Below, in pieces: positions 9,515-18,627 of a DNA stretch of 64,000 nucleotides. The number at the start of each line of letters is the position of its first letter. Positions within the stretch are counted from its first letter, which is position 1. This DNA is from Chitinophagaceae bacterium (lineage in GTDB: Bacteria > Bacteroidota > Bacteroidia > Chitinophagales > Chitinophagaceae), in NCBI GenBank assembly GCA_016722465.1, contig JADKJC010000013.1, positions 186,001 to 250,000 on the forward strand, written 5' to 3'. The translations under genes and the position numbers were made by a program. The notes beneath the pieces are model-generated. The model made no database searches. It had not been told where the DNA came from and saw nothing but the letters and a program-made list of their open reading frames with translations.

Positions 9515-9745
9515 TTACTTTGGCCTGCCAAAAAGAAAAATGACCCTCCGTAGAAACGGAGGATCTTTAACGATTGCTTGCCATATGAAAATTCTTGAAC
9601 TTTTTTTGTAACTGACAAATTCAGTTTTCCCAGCATTTCAAATGCTTACTAATTTACCGATTGCCTGCTTTTTTACCGATTGCTTGCTGTATGAATCTCT
9701 GCCACATCGTATTTGATAACAAAAATAGGATGTGGCAGTTTTAAA
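9515..9745 (+). ncRNA. Candidate structured ncRNA or attenuator leader
   Basis: A -7-like box TTACTTTG (9515-9522) precedes a strong hairpin, CCTCCGT-AGAA-ACGGAGG (9545-9562). Three copies of the motif TAMCGATTGCYTGC follow at 9568, 9655 and 9674. A perfect 10-bp stem CTGCCACATC/GATGTGGCAG (9699-9708 with 9729-9738) then runs into TTTTAAAT, like a terminator. No convincing ORF spans it; a 24-codon frame starts at 9540. It may be a free small RNA of about 220 nt or a leader controlling the gene at 9838. Confidence 0.45.
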
Positions 9746-9837
9746 TTATAATCAATTTGTGGAGGGTTTTATTATGCTTAACGTGGCAGATATGATGTGC
9801 GGCCCATGTCCACAAAGGATTTCAGCAAAATATATTA

Positions 9838-11394
9838 ATGATGCCCAGTCGTTTTACAGATACATTATTTCAGTTGGTTCATTCTCTTGAGAAGGCAGAA
9901 AAGAGAAATTTTAAACTCTATGTTAAGCGAAGTTCAGCCAAAGAGGACCTCAAAATCATCGAATTGTTTGACGCACTCGATAAACTGGTTGAATATGATG
10001 AAACTGTTTTGCTCAAAAAACTATCTTCTATAGAAAAGCCACAGTTGGCCAATGCCAAAGTCCATTTATACAAACAGCTCCTCGCCAGCCTAAGGGTCAT
10101 TAAAAGCACAGACAGTATTGACATGCAGCTGAATGAGCAACTTGATTATGCAAGAATATTGTATAACAAGGGGCTTCATTTGCAGAGCTTGAAAATACTG
10201 GAAAAGCTGAAGGATATAGCTAAAGAACACTACAAGTATAATTTTTTGACACAGGTAATTGCCTGGGAAAAGAAGATAGAGAGTTTGCACATTACCCGGA
10301 GTATGACCGACAGAGCTGGTTCCCTTGCTGCTGAGGCCATTGAGGTTAATACAAGGGTGTCGATGGTAACAAGGATGAGTAACCTTTCCCTGCAGTTATA
10401 CAGTTTGTACATTTTAAATGGCCATGCCAGAAATGAAAGGGATGAAAAATCGGTGATAAAATTTTTCATTGTCAACCTGCCTTCCAATTCTCATAAACTT
10501 ACCGGCTTTTACGAAAGGCTTTATCTCTATCAAAGCTACTGCTGGTATGCTTTTATACGGCAGGACTTCTTAATGTACTACCGGTATGCCCAAAAATGGA
10601 TCGACATTTATCATGAACAGCCGCTCATGATAAAAGTGGAAACCGGCTATTATATCAAAGGGCTGCATAACCTGCTGAATGCACACTTCGATCTGCGGAA
10701 TTTTGAAGGGTTTGAAATTGCCCTGAAGCAGTTTAAAAATTTTGCAGCAACAGGCCTGGCCAATAAGCATGACAATCATCGTATACAGACATTTGTTTAC
10801 ATTAACAGCGCCACTCTTAACCAGCATTTTATGCTGGGGACTTTTGAAGAAGGGCTAGCGCTGATACCCGAACTGGAAATAAAATTGGAAGAATACTCTC
10901 TTTTCCTGGATAATCACCGGATATTGGTATTCAATTATAAAATTGCCAATCTCTATTTTGGCAGCGGGAAATTCGATATTGCTATTGACTACCTGCAAAA
11001 AATCATCAACGTAAACCCCGATTTGCGGAACGATCTGCAATGCTATGCCAGATTGCTGCACCTGATGGCGCATTATGAATTGGGTAATTTTGAGATTATT
11101 GATTCTCTCATCAAGTCGGTGTACCGCTTTATGGCCAAAATGGAAAACCTTACTGTAGTGGAAGAAGCTATGTTCAGGTTCCTGCGTAATTCTTTCCACC
11201 TTTCCCGGCATAAAATGAAGGCTGAGCTTGAGGTATTTCTTCAAAGTATCAAGCAACTGGAAAAGAATCGTTTTCAGACCAGGAGTTTTGCCTACCTGGA
11301 CATCATCTCATGGGTGGAAAGTAAAGTGCATGAAAAGCCACTGAGTACTGTAATACATGAAAAATATCTTGCACAAAAGAAGCGAAACTATTAA
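9838..11394 (+). CDS. Large helical-repeat (TPR-like) protein of unknown function
   Basis: 518 aa, almost entirely alpha-helical with TPR-like pairs, for example LHLQSLKILEKLKDIAKEHY and KFDIAIDYLQKIINVNPD. There is no signal peptide or membrane segment, so it is predicted cytosolic. The spacing of helix pairs suggests a solenoid scaffold. I recognise no enzymatic motif. Tandem ATGs occur at 9838 and 9841. The hairpin-rich leader immediately upstream is a possible control element. Confidence 0.75.
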   Translation: MMPSRFTDTLFQLVHSLEKAEKRNFKLYVKRSSAKEDLKIIELFDALDKLVEYDETVLLKKLSSIEKPQLANAKVHLYKQLLASLRVIKSTDSIDMQLNEQLDYARILYNKGLHLQSLKILEKLKDIAKEHYKYNFLTQVIAWEKKIESLHITRSMTDRAGSLAAEAIEVNTRVSMVTRMSNLSLQLYSLYILNGHARNERDEKSVIKFFIVNLPSNSHKLTGFYERLYLYQSYCWYAFIRQDFLMYYRYAQKWIDIYHEQPLMIKVETGYYIKGLHNLLNAHFDLRNFEGFEIALKQFKNFAATGLANKHDNHRIQTFVYINSATLNQHFMLGTFEEGLALIPELEIKLEEYSLFLDNHRILVFNYKIANLYFGSGKFDIAIDYLQKIINVNPDLRNDLQCYARLLHLMAHYELGNFEIIDSLIKSVYRFMAKMENLTVVEEAMFRFLRNSFHLSRHKMKAELEVFLQSIKQLEKNRFQTRSFAYLDIISWVESKVHEKPLSTVIHEKYLAQKKRNY

Positions 11395-11462
11395 GCCTGC
11401 ACCAGCAAATTCCCACCCTATTTTTTGATCTTAGAATAGACCTCCCGGTATTTTGTACCTGC

Positions 11463-11847
11463 TCATAATAATGAACTGATTGATGGGATATCCCAAAAAG
11501 GCATGTATTCCTTCCAGCCAAAGAAAAATGAGAAAAAAGCGTGAATAAAAGGCGCTGATAAAAAGCTGAGTAACAAATAAACGATGGTTTGCCTCCTGTT
11601 CATTTTCAAAACAAGCGGGGGCAACATTACATTCATCAACATAGGAACCGGGTAATAGATCCACCAGGGTAAGCCAAGATTGGCTCCATATTTTCCAAAC
11701 AACATTCCCAGCACTACCACCAGTAAGCAGACCCAAGCCAGTTTTTTTATTCGTTTTTAGTGAATCCAGAGGTAGTGTTATCCGGATTACAACTACGAAA
11801 ATAATGATGGATGCAATGATCATTATTGGAAAATGAAAGGACTGCAT
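11463..11847 (-). CDS. Small integral membrane protein, frameshifted
   Basis: The N-terminal frame (from ATG 11847, MQSFHFPIMIIASIIIFVVV) and a second frame, through LLVVVLGMLFGKYGANLGLPWW to a stop at 11463, join if one A is removed from the 7-A run near 11750. The joined protein is about 127 aa with four hydrophobic helices, including PPLVLKMNRRQTIVYLLLSF. A start at 11898 would add 17 residues. No family is recognised. It converges on the helical-repeat gene. Confidence 0.55.
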
Positions 11848-12564
11848 AGACAATAAAATTAAGTTTTGCAAATCTACTGACTGCTGTAATGGCAGCATAT
11901 TTTATTTTGTAGAAACAGGGCTGTAGAGGAGGCAGCCAAGGCATTCGCTTTTTGACTGAACTTATCTGGGCAGAAGCAAAGGTTAGTAATTTAAGTTTGA
12001 GGCAGGGCAGGTTATCCAGCTAAACAACTTAGCTTTTAACCCGAATCCTTTCTAAAAACCACTCAAACTGTAATACTACTTTAGGTAGTTTATATAATAA
12101 AATTTAATTTAAATATTATCAATGTTTTATGAGTTTTATATCTAATAAAAGTATCTATATAAAATCAATTATCGCTGTTTAAAACCTCCATTCCTCCAGT
12201 TGGGCGGAAGTACTCGAATGTATTTGCATTTTACAGCTATATAGTTGAGATAATCAATGCTTTGGAATATAATTATGGTATTAAATTTTATATAAATAGA
12301 TTAATCTGCTAAAATGTGAATATCAGAAAAGCAAAAATGTCCCAAATTCAACTTTCTTTTAAAAATTGACCGGATCTTACCCGTATTTTTTTGGCTGGCT
12401 TTAAATCACTTTATTTGGTTACCTCTTTTTAATTTGTTGGGTAAAACAAATATCATGTAAAACTGACAGTCTTATTTCCCCTTCAATCTTTTACACATAC
12501 CAGTTTTTATTGCCAATAAATGCAGGCAAATTTTTCTTGCCAGGCTCTACCCTAGAATAATTGT

Positions 12565-12633
12565 ATGAAGATTTTGATTGTCATTGCTCTTTTTGGATTT
12601 ATAAATGGCTTTAGTTCCTGTTTGGGGAAGTAA
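12565..12633 (+). CDS. Possible 22-aa secreted or lipoprotein-like peptide
   Basis: ATG at 12565 encodes MKILIVIALFGFINGFSSC then LGK and a stop. It looks like a signal peptide ending at a lipobox-like Cys. At this length it could equally be chance, a leader, or an entericidin-like peptide. Confidence 0.25.
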   Translation: MKILIVIALFGFINGFSSCLGK

Positions 12634-12675
12634 TTCCGTAAAATGGATAAAAAAACAACTTGTAATAATTATAGA

Positions 12676-12690
12676 ATAATGATAATCATT
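12676..12690. promoter_or_regulatory. Fur-like box
   Basis: ATAATGATAATCATT matches 15 contiguous positions of the classical 19-bp Fur consensus and contains a perfect 13-bp palindrome (12678-12690). It lies upstream of the small ORF at 12950. AT-rich context raises the chance of coincidence. Confidence 0.3.
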
Positions 12691-12822
12691 TGTTTATGCC
12701 TTTGGCATGGTATAGGACTTATAGCTAGCACAACCGGATGATGAAAATGGAAGAAAAAAAGTACTGGTTGAAGTAAAAGGAGCAATACTACTAATTATAC
12801 AGGGTTTCTTCAGTGTTATTAA

Positions 12823-12863
12823 GAGTCGTTTAACTTGGGCTGGATCTCCAATTAAACGACTTT
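12823..12863 (+). terminator. Terminator-like hairpin
   Basis: GTCGTTTAA (12825-12833) pairs with TTAAACGAC (12852-12860), continued by TTGG/CCAA with one bulged C. The T-rich tail is TTTCTTATTT. It implies a transcript ending here from within the otherwise gene-poor region. Confidence 0.5.
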
Positions 12864-12949
12864 CTTATTTAAAGTAGAGGGCAGTGTTTTTTAATTACTT
12901 ATTGCTGTATCATATAAAAGTACCATTCAGAAAACCCAACTCATTTGTT

Positions 12950-13132
12950 ATGAAAATGTTCTTTCAACAGATTTTAAAAGGCGCTAAAGCAAAATCCACC
13001 GATTCCGCTTTCCTTACTGGTAATAAAAAAAGCAAGGCTGCCACATTTGAACCTGCTCCGGCATATTGGGCTCTGATACCAGTAAGGGTGCAGCATAAAG
13101 CAGCTTTGAATATTGAAAAAAATAATCAGTAA
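12950..13132 (+). CDS. Small hypothetical protein (60 aa)
   Basis: From the ATG at 12950 the product is basic (MKMFFQQILKGAKAKS then KKSKAATFEPAPAYWALIPV and a charged tail). There is no membrane segment and no homologue I recognise. An in-frame ATG at 12884 would add 22 residues of poor quality. It is isolated between a terminator-like hairpin and a structured RNA candidate, and coding status is uncertain. Confidence 0.35.
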   Translation: MKMFFQQILKGAKAKSTDSAFLTGNKKSKAATFEPAPAYWALIPVRVQHKAALNIEKNNQ

Positions 13133-13208
13133 AGACTTTTCTTACTGGCATTGACAAATAAATTTCACACTAATTAAAATAATAATACAGCCACGGCGTT
13201 TATATTTC

Positions 13209-13323
13209 AGCCCCACGGATATAGCGCTTGTGCTTGGTAAACAAGATGTTTTCTTTGGGGGTTACAGAACCGAATTAGGTTCGTAAACAAAGGCTTGATT
13301 TCTATCAGGCCTTTTGTTTTTTT
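13209..13323 (+). ncRNA. Structured intergenic RNA candidate with terminator
   Basis: Nested stems are visible. CCCC (13211-13214) can pair with GGGG (13257-13260) around a CTTGT/ACAAG hairpin. A GAACC/GGTTC hairpin follows at 13267-13282. The last element is GGCTTGA/TCAGGCC running into TTTTGTTTTTTT. The GGTTCG loop faintly recalls a tRNA T-arm, but no complete cloverleaf folds. It could be a free small RNA, or the leader of the giant surface protein at 13458. Confidence 0.45.
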
Positions 13324-13457
13324 ACAATCCCCTCTTTTCCCTCTATTATTGATGATTTATTCCTAAGTATTTGGTTACAGGCAACATTATTACGAGCTTC
13401 AGTATCTTCATCACTTTGTTTTGTTATTTTTACGCTTTGTACATTTACACTTCTTCC

Positions 13458-14450
13458 ATGAAACGAATCTCTCTGTTCCTGCTTCTGCTGGCTGCTAATG
13501 CCATAACATTTGCACAGGATTTCTCCAATAAAGGAAAGGACTTTTGGTTGGGTTATGGCTATCATGTAAGGTATGTTACCAGTAGTGGTGGTGGAACAAA
13601 TGGGCAGGAAATGGTGCTGTATTTTGCTACTGAAAATATTCCAGGCAGATTTACCAACATCAAAATTGAAATACCGGGTATAGGGTATGTTCAGAATATT
13701 AATAATATAGCCCCTGGTACAATTGCTGTTTCCGGGGCTATACCAAAAGGTGGAACACAAGATGCAAGGCTAACAGGGGAAGGACTTTTTAATACAGGTA
13801 TACATGTTTCCAGCGATAGGCCTGTAGTGGCATATTCCCATATTTATAACAGTAATGTTTCTGGTGCTACATTACTTTTCCCAACTAATACATTAGGCAA
13901 GGATTATTATTCTATGAACTATACTCAAAGTTCAAATGAAGACTTTTCAAACAGTTTTTTCTTTGTGGTGGCAACTGATACAGGAGCAACCACAGTTGAA
14001 ATTACCCCTTCTGAATCAACGTTGAGTCATGCCGCTAATGTTCCGTTTGTAATAACCCTTAACCAGGGTGAAATTTATAATGTAATGGGGCAATTAACCG
14101 GAGGCTCACAGGGCGATTTTACCGGAGTAGATCTTACTGGTTCCCGGATCAGGTCAATCAATAATGGTGGAGCTAGCTGCAAAAAAATTGCTGTTTTTTC
14201 AGGTTCAGGCAAAATGAAAATTGACTGTGGAGCCGGGGGCGGCAGTGCCGATAACCTTTTTGCCCAGGCTTTTCCCAAAAGTGCCTGGGGTAAAAGATTT
14301 TTAACTGCTCCTACCAGTAATATGCCTTTTAATAATTACAGGGTGGGAGTCAGTAATCCATTGGCAGTTGTAAAAGTTAATGGTATTGTCCTGACGGGCC
14401 TGATCAATAATTTTATTATGAATTGCCAATTACCAATCAACCGCTTTTAA
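13458..14450 (+). CDS. Giant PKD surface protein, part 1: signal peptide and IgGFc-binding domain
   Basis: N-terminal piece of a single gene of about 5.2 kb (13458-18626) split by frameshifts. A signal peptide (MKRISLFLLLLAANAITFAQ) is followed by an IgGFc-binding-protein-type N-terminal domain: DFWLGYGYHVRY, MVLYFATEN, SDRPVVAYSHIYNS. These domains occur on large Bacteroidota surface proteins and on eukaryotic mucus-associated proteins, and ligand binding is plausible. The frame is lost near 14415. The domain continues in the next frame as YELPITNQPLLIESDEAVMV, so this is one protein, not a natural C-terminus. Confidence 0.8.
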   Translation: MKRISLFLLLLAANAITFAQDFSNKGKDFWLGYGYHVRYVTSSGGGTNGQEMVLYFATENIPGRFTNIKIEIPGIGYVQNINNIAPGTIAVSGAIPKGGTQDARLTGEGLFNTGIHVSSDRPVVAYSHIYNSNVSGATLLFPTNTLGKDYYSMNYTQSSNEDFSNSFFFVVATDTGATTVEITPSESTLSHAANVPFVITLNQGEIYNVMGQLTGGSQGDFTGVDLTGSRIRSINNGGASCKKIAVFSGSGKMKIDCGAGGGSADNLFAQAFPKSAWGKRFLTAPTSNMPFNNYRVGVSNPLAVVKVNGIVLTGLINNFIMNCQLPINRF

Positions 14451-16288
14451 TTGAATCCGATGAAGCTGTAATGGTATCCCAATATATTACCACCAGAAAT
14501 ACATGTGGAAATAATTTCATATCTCAGGATGGCGACCCTGAAATGATTTACCTGAGTCCGGTGGAACAAACAATCGACCAGGTTATTTTAAACTCAACGG
14601 GTAACTTTAATATCACACAACACTGGATAAATGTGATCATGAAATCAATTGCTGTACCTTCTTTTGCTATTACTGGTGCTGCCGGGACTTATAATTTTTT
14701 TCCTCATCCACAGGACCCTGATTATAGCTATGCCCAAATAAGTGTAACAGCAGGTTCACATACGCTTACTGCCGATAGTGGGTTTAATGCCATTGCGTAT
14801 GGTTATGGTTTTGCAGAAACTTATGGATACAATGCCGGTACCAATCTTAAAGACCTGTACAATTTTATAGAGCCAATCAACCCGTTGAATATATCAGGTA
14901 CCAATTCAGCTTGTGCCTGTACCCCCTTTTATTTTAGCATCACATATCCATTCCAGCCTTTATCGTTGTTTTGGGATTTTAAAGGTTTTCAAACGCCCAA
15001 CGTATCTGTTGCTAACCCCGTTGCAGACAGTACTTATTTCATAAATGGCAAACAGGTGTGGCGGTATAAATTACCAACACCCTATAGTTATTGTCCTGCC
15101 GGTAACTATCCAATATCAATTACAGCCGGTACTGCCGGGGCGGATGGTTGTGGTAATACACAGGTAAAAGATGATACCCTGCTCGTCAGGAATACACCGT
15201 TGCCGGATTTTAGCTGGATACACAACGGCTGTGTTACAGATTCTGTACGTTTCAGCGACGCCACTACTTATGATGAGGATGTTTATTCTTATCAATGGAC
15301 CTGGGATTTTGGTGATGGCAATACAAGCACAGAACAAGCCCCGGTACATAAATATGCAGCTCCAGGAGTTTATACGGTATCCTATAACCTTATTACCAAT
15401 ATCGGTTGTATCAGTGAAATAAAGACAAAGCAGATTACCATTACCGGTGTGCCGGTAGCAAAATTTGGGGTTTCCAGCCCGCTGTGTATCAATAAGCCGG
15501 TTACTTTTTCTGATACATCTACTGTTGCTTCGCCGGGCATTATAAAATCATGGTATTGGGATTTTGGCGATGGCACCCTGGATACCACGCTCAGCAATGC
15601 CAACCTTGTACATATATATAATAGTGCAGGGCCTAAAACTGTGAGCCTGCAAATTGAAACACCCAGTGGTTGCCAGAGTAGCCCATTCAATAAAACATTT
15701 ACCATCAACCCCAACCCAGTGGTTGATTTTACAATCCCTGCAAAAGTTTGCCTGCCCTACGACCTTGCAAACTTTACAGATGCCAGCACCATATCCGACG
15801 GAACTGAATCAGGGTTTAGTTGGAAATGGAAATTTGGAGAACCCGGCAGTGGTGTGAAGGATAGTGCAGCTACCAAAAATGCAAGCCATTTGTACAGTGC
15901 TGTTGGCCCTTTCAATGTTAAACTTCAGGTAACAAGTGCCGCAGGTTGTGTGGACAGCGCTATCAAGGTATTCAGCAACGTATTTGCAAAAGCAAGTGCC
16001 GGCTTTGCCGTAAATCCTGAAAACTGTTTTAATACTGCCACCAATGTTACCAGCAATAGCAGTGGGCAGGGCAATACTATTACGAACTGGTTCTGGGATT
16101 ATGGAGATGCCAGTAATGGAACCGGGCAAACTGCATCACATACCTATTTGGCAGCTGGTTCATATACTATCAAACATTGGGTGGCAACTGATAAAGGATG
16201 TAATAGCGATACCATTCCGCAAAGTGTGATTATAAATCCTTTGCCTGTGGCCAACTTAATACCGGAGCATTGGCTTGCGAAAAAATGA
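14423..16288 (+). CDS. Giant PKD surface protein, part 2: PKD repeats
   Basis: Middle piece of the same gene. The end of the IgGFc-binding domain (to about 14880) is followed by a Cys-containing linker and at least four PKD repeats. Each is recognisable by WDFGDG, WDFGDG, WKFGEP or WDYGDA near its start and by a conserved ..GC near its end. The frame is lost near 16255. Inserting a T in AACTTAAT and an A in the following A-run joins it to part 3 (VANFNTGALACEKNDISF). PKD domains are extracellular beta-sandwich spacers in adhesins and glycan-binding proteins. Confidence 0.8.
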   Translation: MPITNQPLLIESDEAVMVSQYITTRNTCGNNFISQDGDPEMIYLSPVEQTIDQVILNSTGNFNITQHWINVIMKSIAVPSFAITGAAGTYNFFPHPQDPDYSYAQISVTAGSHTLTADSGFNAIAYGYGFAETYGYNAGTNLKDLYNFIEPINPLNISGTNSACACTPFYFSITYPFQPLSLFWDFKGFQTPNVSVANPVADSTYFINGKQVWRYKLPTPYSYCPAGNYPISITAGTAGADGCGNTQVKDDTLLVRNTPLPDFSWIHNGCVTDSVRFSDATTYDEDVYSYQWTWDFGDGNTSTEQAPVHKYAAPGVYTVSYNLITNIGCISEIKTKQITITGVPVAKFGVSSPLCINKPVTFSDTSTVASPGIIKSWYWDFGDGTLDTTLSNANLVHIYNSAGPKTVSLQIETPSGCQSSPFNKTFTINPNPVVDFTIPAKVCLPYDLANFTDASTISDGTESGFSWKWKFGEPGSGVKDSAATKNASHLYSAVGPFNVKLQVTSAAGCVDSAIKVFSNVFAKASAGFAVNPENCFNTATNVTSNSSGQGNTITNWFWDYGDASNGTGQTASHTYLAAGSYTIKHWVATDKGCNSDTIPQSVIINPLPVANLIPEHWLAKK

Positions 16289-18626
16289 TATCAGCTTTAC
16301 CGACCTTTCAACTCCGGGTGCAGGCAACATTACCGCCTGGACATGGAATTTTGGAAACGGAAGACCTGATTCTGTTATTAATAACAATTTTCCTTTTAAT
16401 TACAGGTATGATACGGCTAAAAACTATATTGTTAAGCTAAGCCTGCTTACTAACAAAGGATGTAGGAATGCAACGCCTTTCACAAAAGCAATTACAGTTA
16501 ATCCATTGCCGAAGCCAGGGTTTATTTCCCCGGAGGTTTGCCTTACGGATGCTTCGGCCCAGTTTGTTGATACCTCTTCCATTGCTTCAGGAACTATTAC
16601 CAATTGGGCATGGAATTTTGGGGATCCCGGTTCCGGCGTAAATAACAATTTTATTGGGCTGAATGCACAGCACCGGTATAATTCCATTGGATTGTACACT
16701 GCCACACTAACGGTAACCAGTAACAGCGGATGCATTGATTCATTACACCAGTCATTTACTGTGAATGGTGATATACCCAGGGCTAACTTTTTTCCACAGG
16801 CTTCACCAAATTTTTGTGCAAATGATTCTGTTGCTATAAAAGATAGTTCCACCGTAAACTTTGGTAATGTAACCAGGGTTGAAATTTATTGGGATATTGT
16901 AAATGCTCCCGGAGTAAAAGATGTTGATGATCTGCCTGCATTTGGCAAAGTATACAAACACAAATATGTTAATTTCCAAAACCCTTTATCACAAGATTTT
17001 TTTGTCAGGTACAAATCCTACTCTGGGGCAAGTTGTGTAGATTCTATTACAAAAAGGATTACCGTTCATGCGGCACCAAAAGTACAATTTAATAATGTGG
17101 TTCCCGTTTGTCTGGATGCAGTCAGTTACCAGTTAACAGAAGCATCGGAAGTGGGAGGGGTTCCGGGTACAGGCGTATTTACCGGTACAGGTATCAGCAA
17201 TACCGGCCTGTTTCAACCTTCCGTATCCGGTGTAGGTGCTTTCAGTATCTTATTTACTTATACTTCAACCTTTGGTTGTGTGGATACTATTTCAAATAAC
17301 ATCAGCGTACTGGCACCGGCCATTGCTAATTTTGGATTTAGCAAACCAGCTTGCGAAAAGAACAGTATTACTTTTACAGATTCATCTTCCATTCCTGCAA
17401 CAAGCGGCACCATTATCAGGTGGAGTTGGAATTTTGGTGATGCTACCCCTGTTGTAAATAACAATTCCGCAGCTGCCGTATCGCATACATTTGCTGCTTA
17501 CAATAGCTATACAGTTACACTTACCATCACTACAAGCAATGGTTGTAAAGTAAGTAAACAAAAAACGGTTGCTGTGAATCCATTACCGGTAACCGGCTTT
17601 AAATTCCCGGCCAGTGTTTGTTTGCCCAATGCATCTGTTGCATTTACGGATACATCCAGCATTGCAGATGGCACCGAAAACAGCTTTACTTATGCCTGGA
17701 GGTTTGGTGATACCGGCGCTGGCAATAATACTTCTGTATCAAAAAACCCCACACATATCTATTCTGGTACAGGCCCATATAATGTTACATTAACCTGTAC
17801 CAGTGGTGCTGGTTGTAAAGATTCAACTACTATTGCTGTCAATACCATTCATCCGCAGCCAACCGCAAAGTTTACATCAGACAGTGTAAGCATTTGTGAA
17901 ACCCAGGCGGTAAAATTCAGCGACAACAGCGATGGCGCTGATGGCACAGTAAACAAATGGTTGTGGAATTTTGATAATGCAAATTCAAGCAGCCTGCAGT
18001 TTCCGCCATCACAAACTTATAACACGGCCAAATTGTATTCCATAGAATTGCAGGTAGAAAATACTTTTGGTTGCAGGGATACAGCAACAAAATCATTCAC
18101 TGTATTCGCCAATCCGGTTATCAATGCAGGAAGAGATACCGTGTTGCTGGAAGGAGGAGAAATTACACTCAATGCAACTGCCAGTGGCAATGGCCTGCAG
18201 TATTTATGGACAGCAGACAGACCGGGTAATTTCTTAAACAGTAACCGGGTTTTAAGGCCTGTATTGAAAGGAATTACCGATGATATTACCTATGAATTGC
18301 TGGTGGTAGCTACCGGTGGTTGCTTTAGAACAGATGTAGTGTTTATCGAATTGCTGAAAGCGCCGGTGGTGCCGAATACCTTTACACCCAATGGTGATAA
18401 TATCAATGATCGCTGGATCATTCAATACCTGGAATCTTACCCCGGGGCAATGATAAAAGTATTCAACAGGGATGGCCAGGCTGTATATGAATCCCGTGGA
18501 TACAACCCAATTGGCTGGGATGGAAAGTATAAGGGTAAAGCATTACCTTTTGGAACCTACTATTATATCATTGAACCCGGCAGCGGCAGAAAAGCCATTA
18601 CTGGTTACGTAACACTTGTTTATTAA
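16275..18626 (+). CDS. Giant PKD surface protein, part 3: PKD repeats and gliding-type C-terminal domain
   Basis: C-terminal piece. At least five more PKD-like repeats (WNFGNG, WNFGDP, WNFGDA, WRFGDT, WNFDNA) each end near a Gly-Cys. The final 85 residues are the gliding-motility-associated C-terminal domain (CHU_C, T9SS type B signal): VVPNTFTPNGDNINDRW, IKVFNRDGQAVYES, GWDGKYKGK and TGYVTLVY. The full protein of about 1,720 aa would be exported by Sec, moved across the outer membrane by T9SS and retained at the surface. Repeats and the Cys pair per repeat suggest a rigid rod. Confidence 0.88.
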   Translation: MRKNDISFTDLSTPGAGNITAWTWNFGNGRPDSVINNNFPFNYRYDTAKNYIVKLSLLTNKGCRNATPFTKAITVNPLPKPGFISPEVCLTDASAQFVDTSSIASGTITNWAWNFGDPGSGVNNNFIGLNAQHRYNSIGLYTATLTVTSNSGCIDSLHQSFTVNGDIPRANFFPQASPNFCANDSVAIKDSSTVNFGNVTRVEIYWDIVNAPGVKDVDDLPAFGKVYKHKYVNFQNPLSQDFFVRYKSYSGASCVDSITKRITVHAAPKVQFNNVVPVCLDAVSYQLTEASEVGGVPGTGVFTGTGISNTGLFQPSVSGVGAFSILFTYTSTFGCVDTISNNISVLAPAIANFGFSKPACEKNSITFTDSSSIPATSGTIIRWSWNFGDATPVVNNNSAAAVSHTFAAYNSYTVTLTITTSNGCKVSKQKTVAVNPLPVTGFKFPASVCLPNASVAFTDTSSIADGTENSFTYAWRFGDTGAGNNTSVSKNPTHIYSGTGPYNVTLTCTSGAGCKDSTTIAVNTIHPQPTAKFTSDSVSICETQAVKFSDNSDGADGTVNKWLWNFDNANSSSLQFPPSQTYNTAKLYSIELQVENTFGCRDTATKSFTVFANPVINAGRDTVLLEGGEITLNATASGNGLQYLWTADRPGNFLNSNRVLRPVLKGITDDITYELLVVATGGCFRTDVVFIELLKAPVVPNTFTPNGDNINDRWIIQYLESYPGAMIKVFNRDGQAVYESRGYNPIGWDGKYKGKALPFGTYYYIIEPGSGRKAITGYVTLVY

Positions 18627-18627
18627 T

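Larger units (their letters stand above)
11848..12949. other. AT-rich gene-poor region
   Basis: About 1.1 kb without a convincing long ORF and visibly richer in A and T than its surroundings. It contains a 22-codon signal-peptide-like ORF (12565-12633), a Fur-like palindrome (12676-12690) and a terminator-like hairpin (12823-12863). No transposase remnant was recognised. Confidence 0.6.

Noticed and set aside
9774..9890. Short ORF beginning MLNVADMMCGPC upstream of the helical-repeat gene
   Set aside because: It is out of frame with the main gene and overlaps its start. The CxxC is suggestive but there is no other support.
13209..13290. Possible tRNA (GGTTCG motif)
   Set aside because: No acceptor or anticodon stem of standard geometry can be drawn.
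13305..13760. 151-codon minus-strand frame
   Set aside because: It overlaps the terminator-like hairpin and the signal peptide of the giant surface gene on the other strand.
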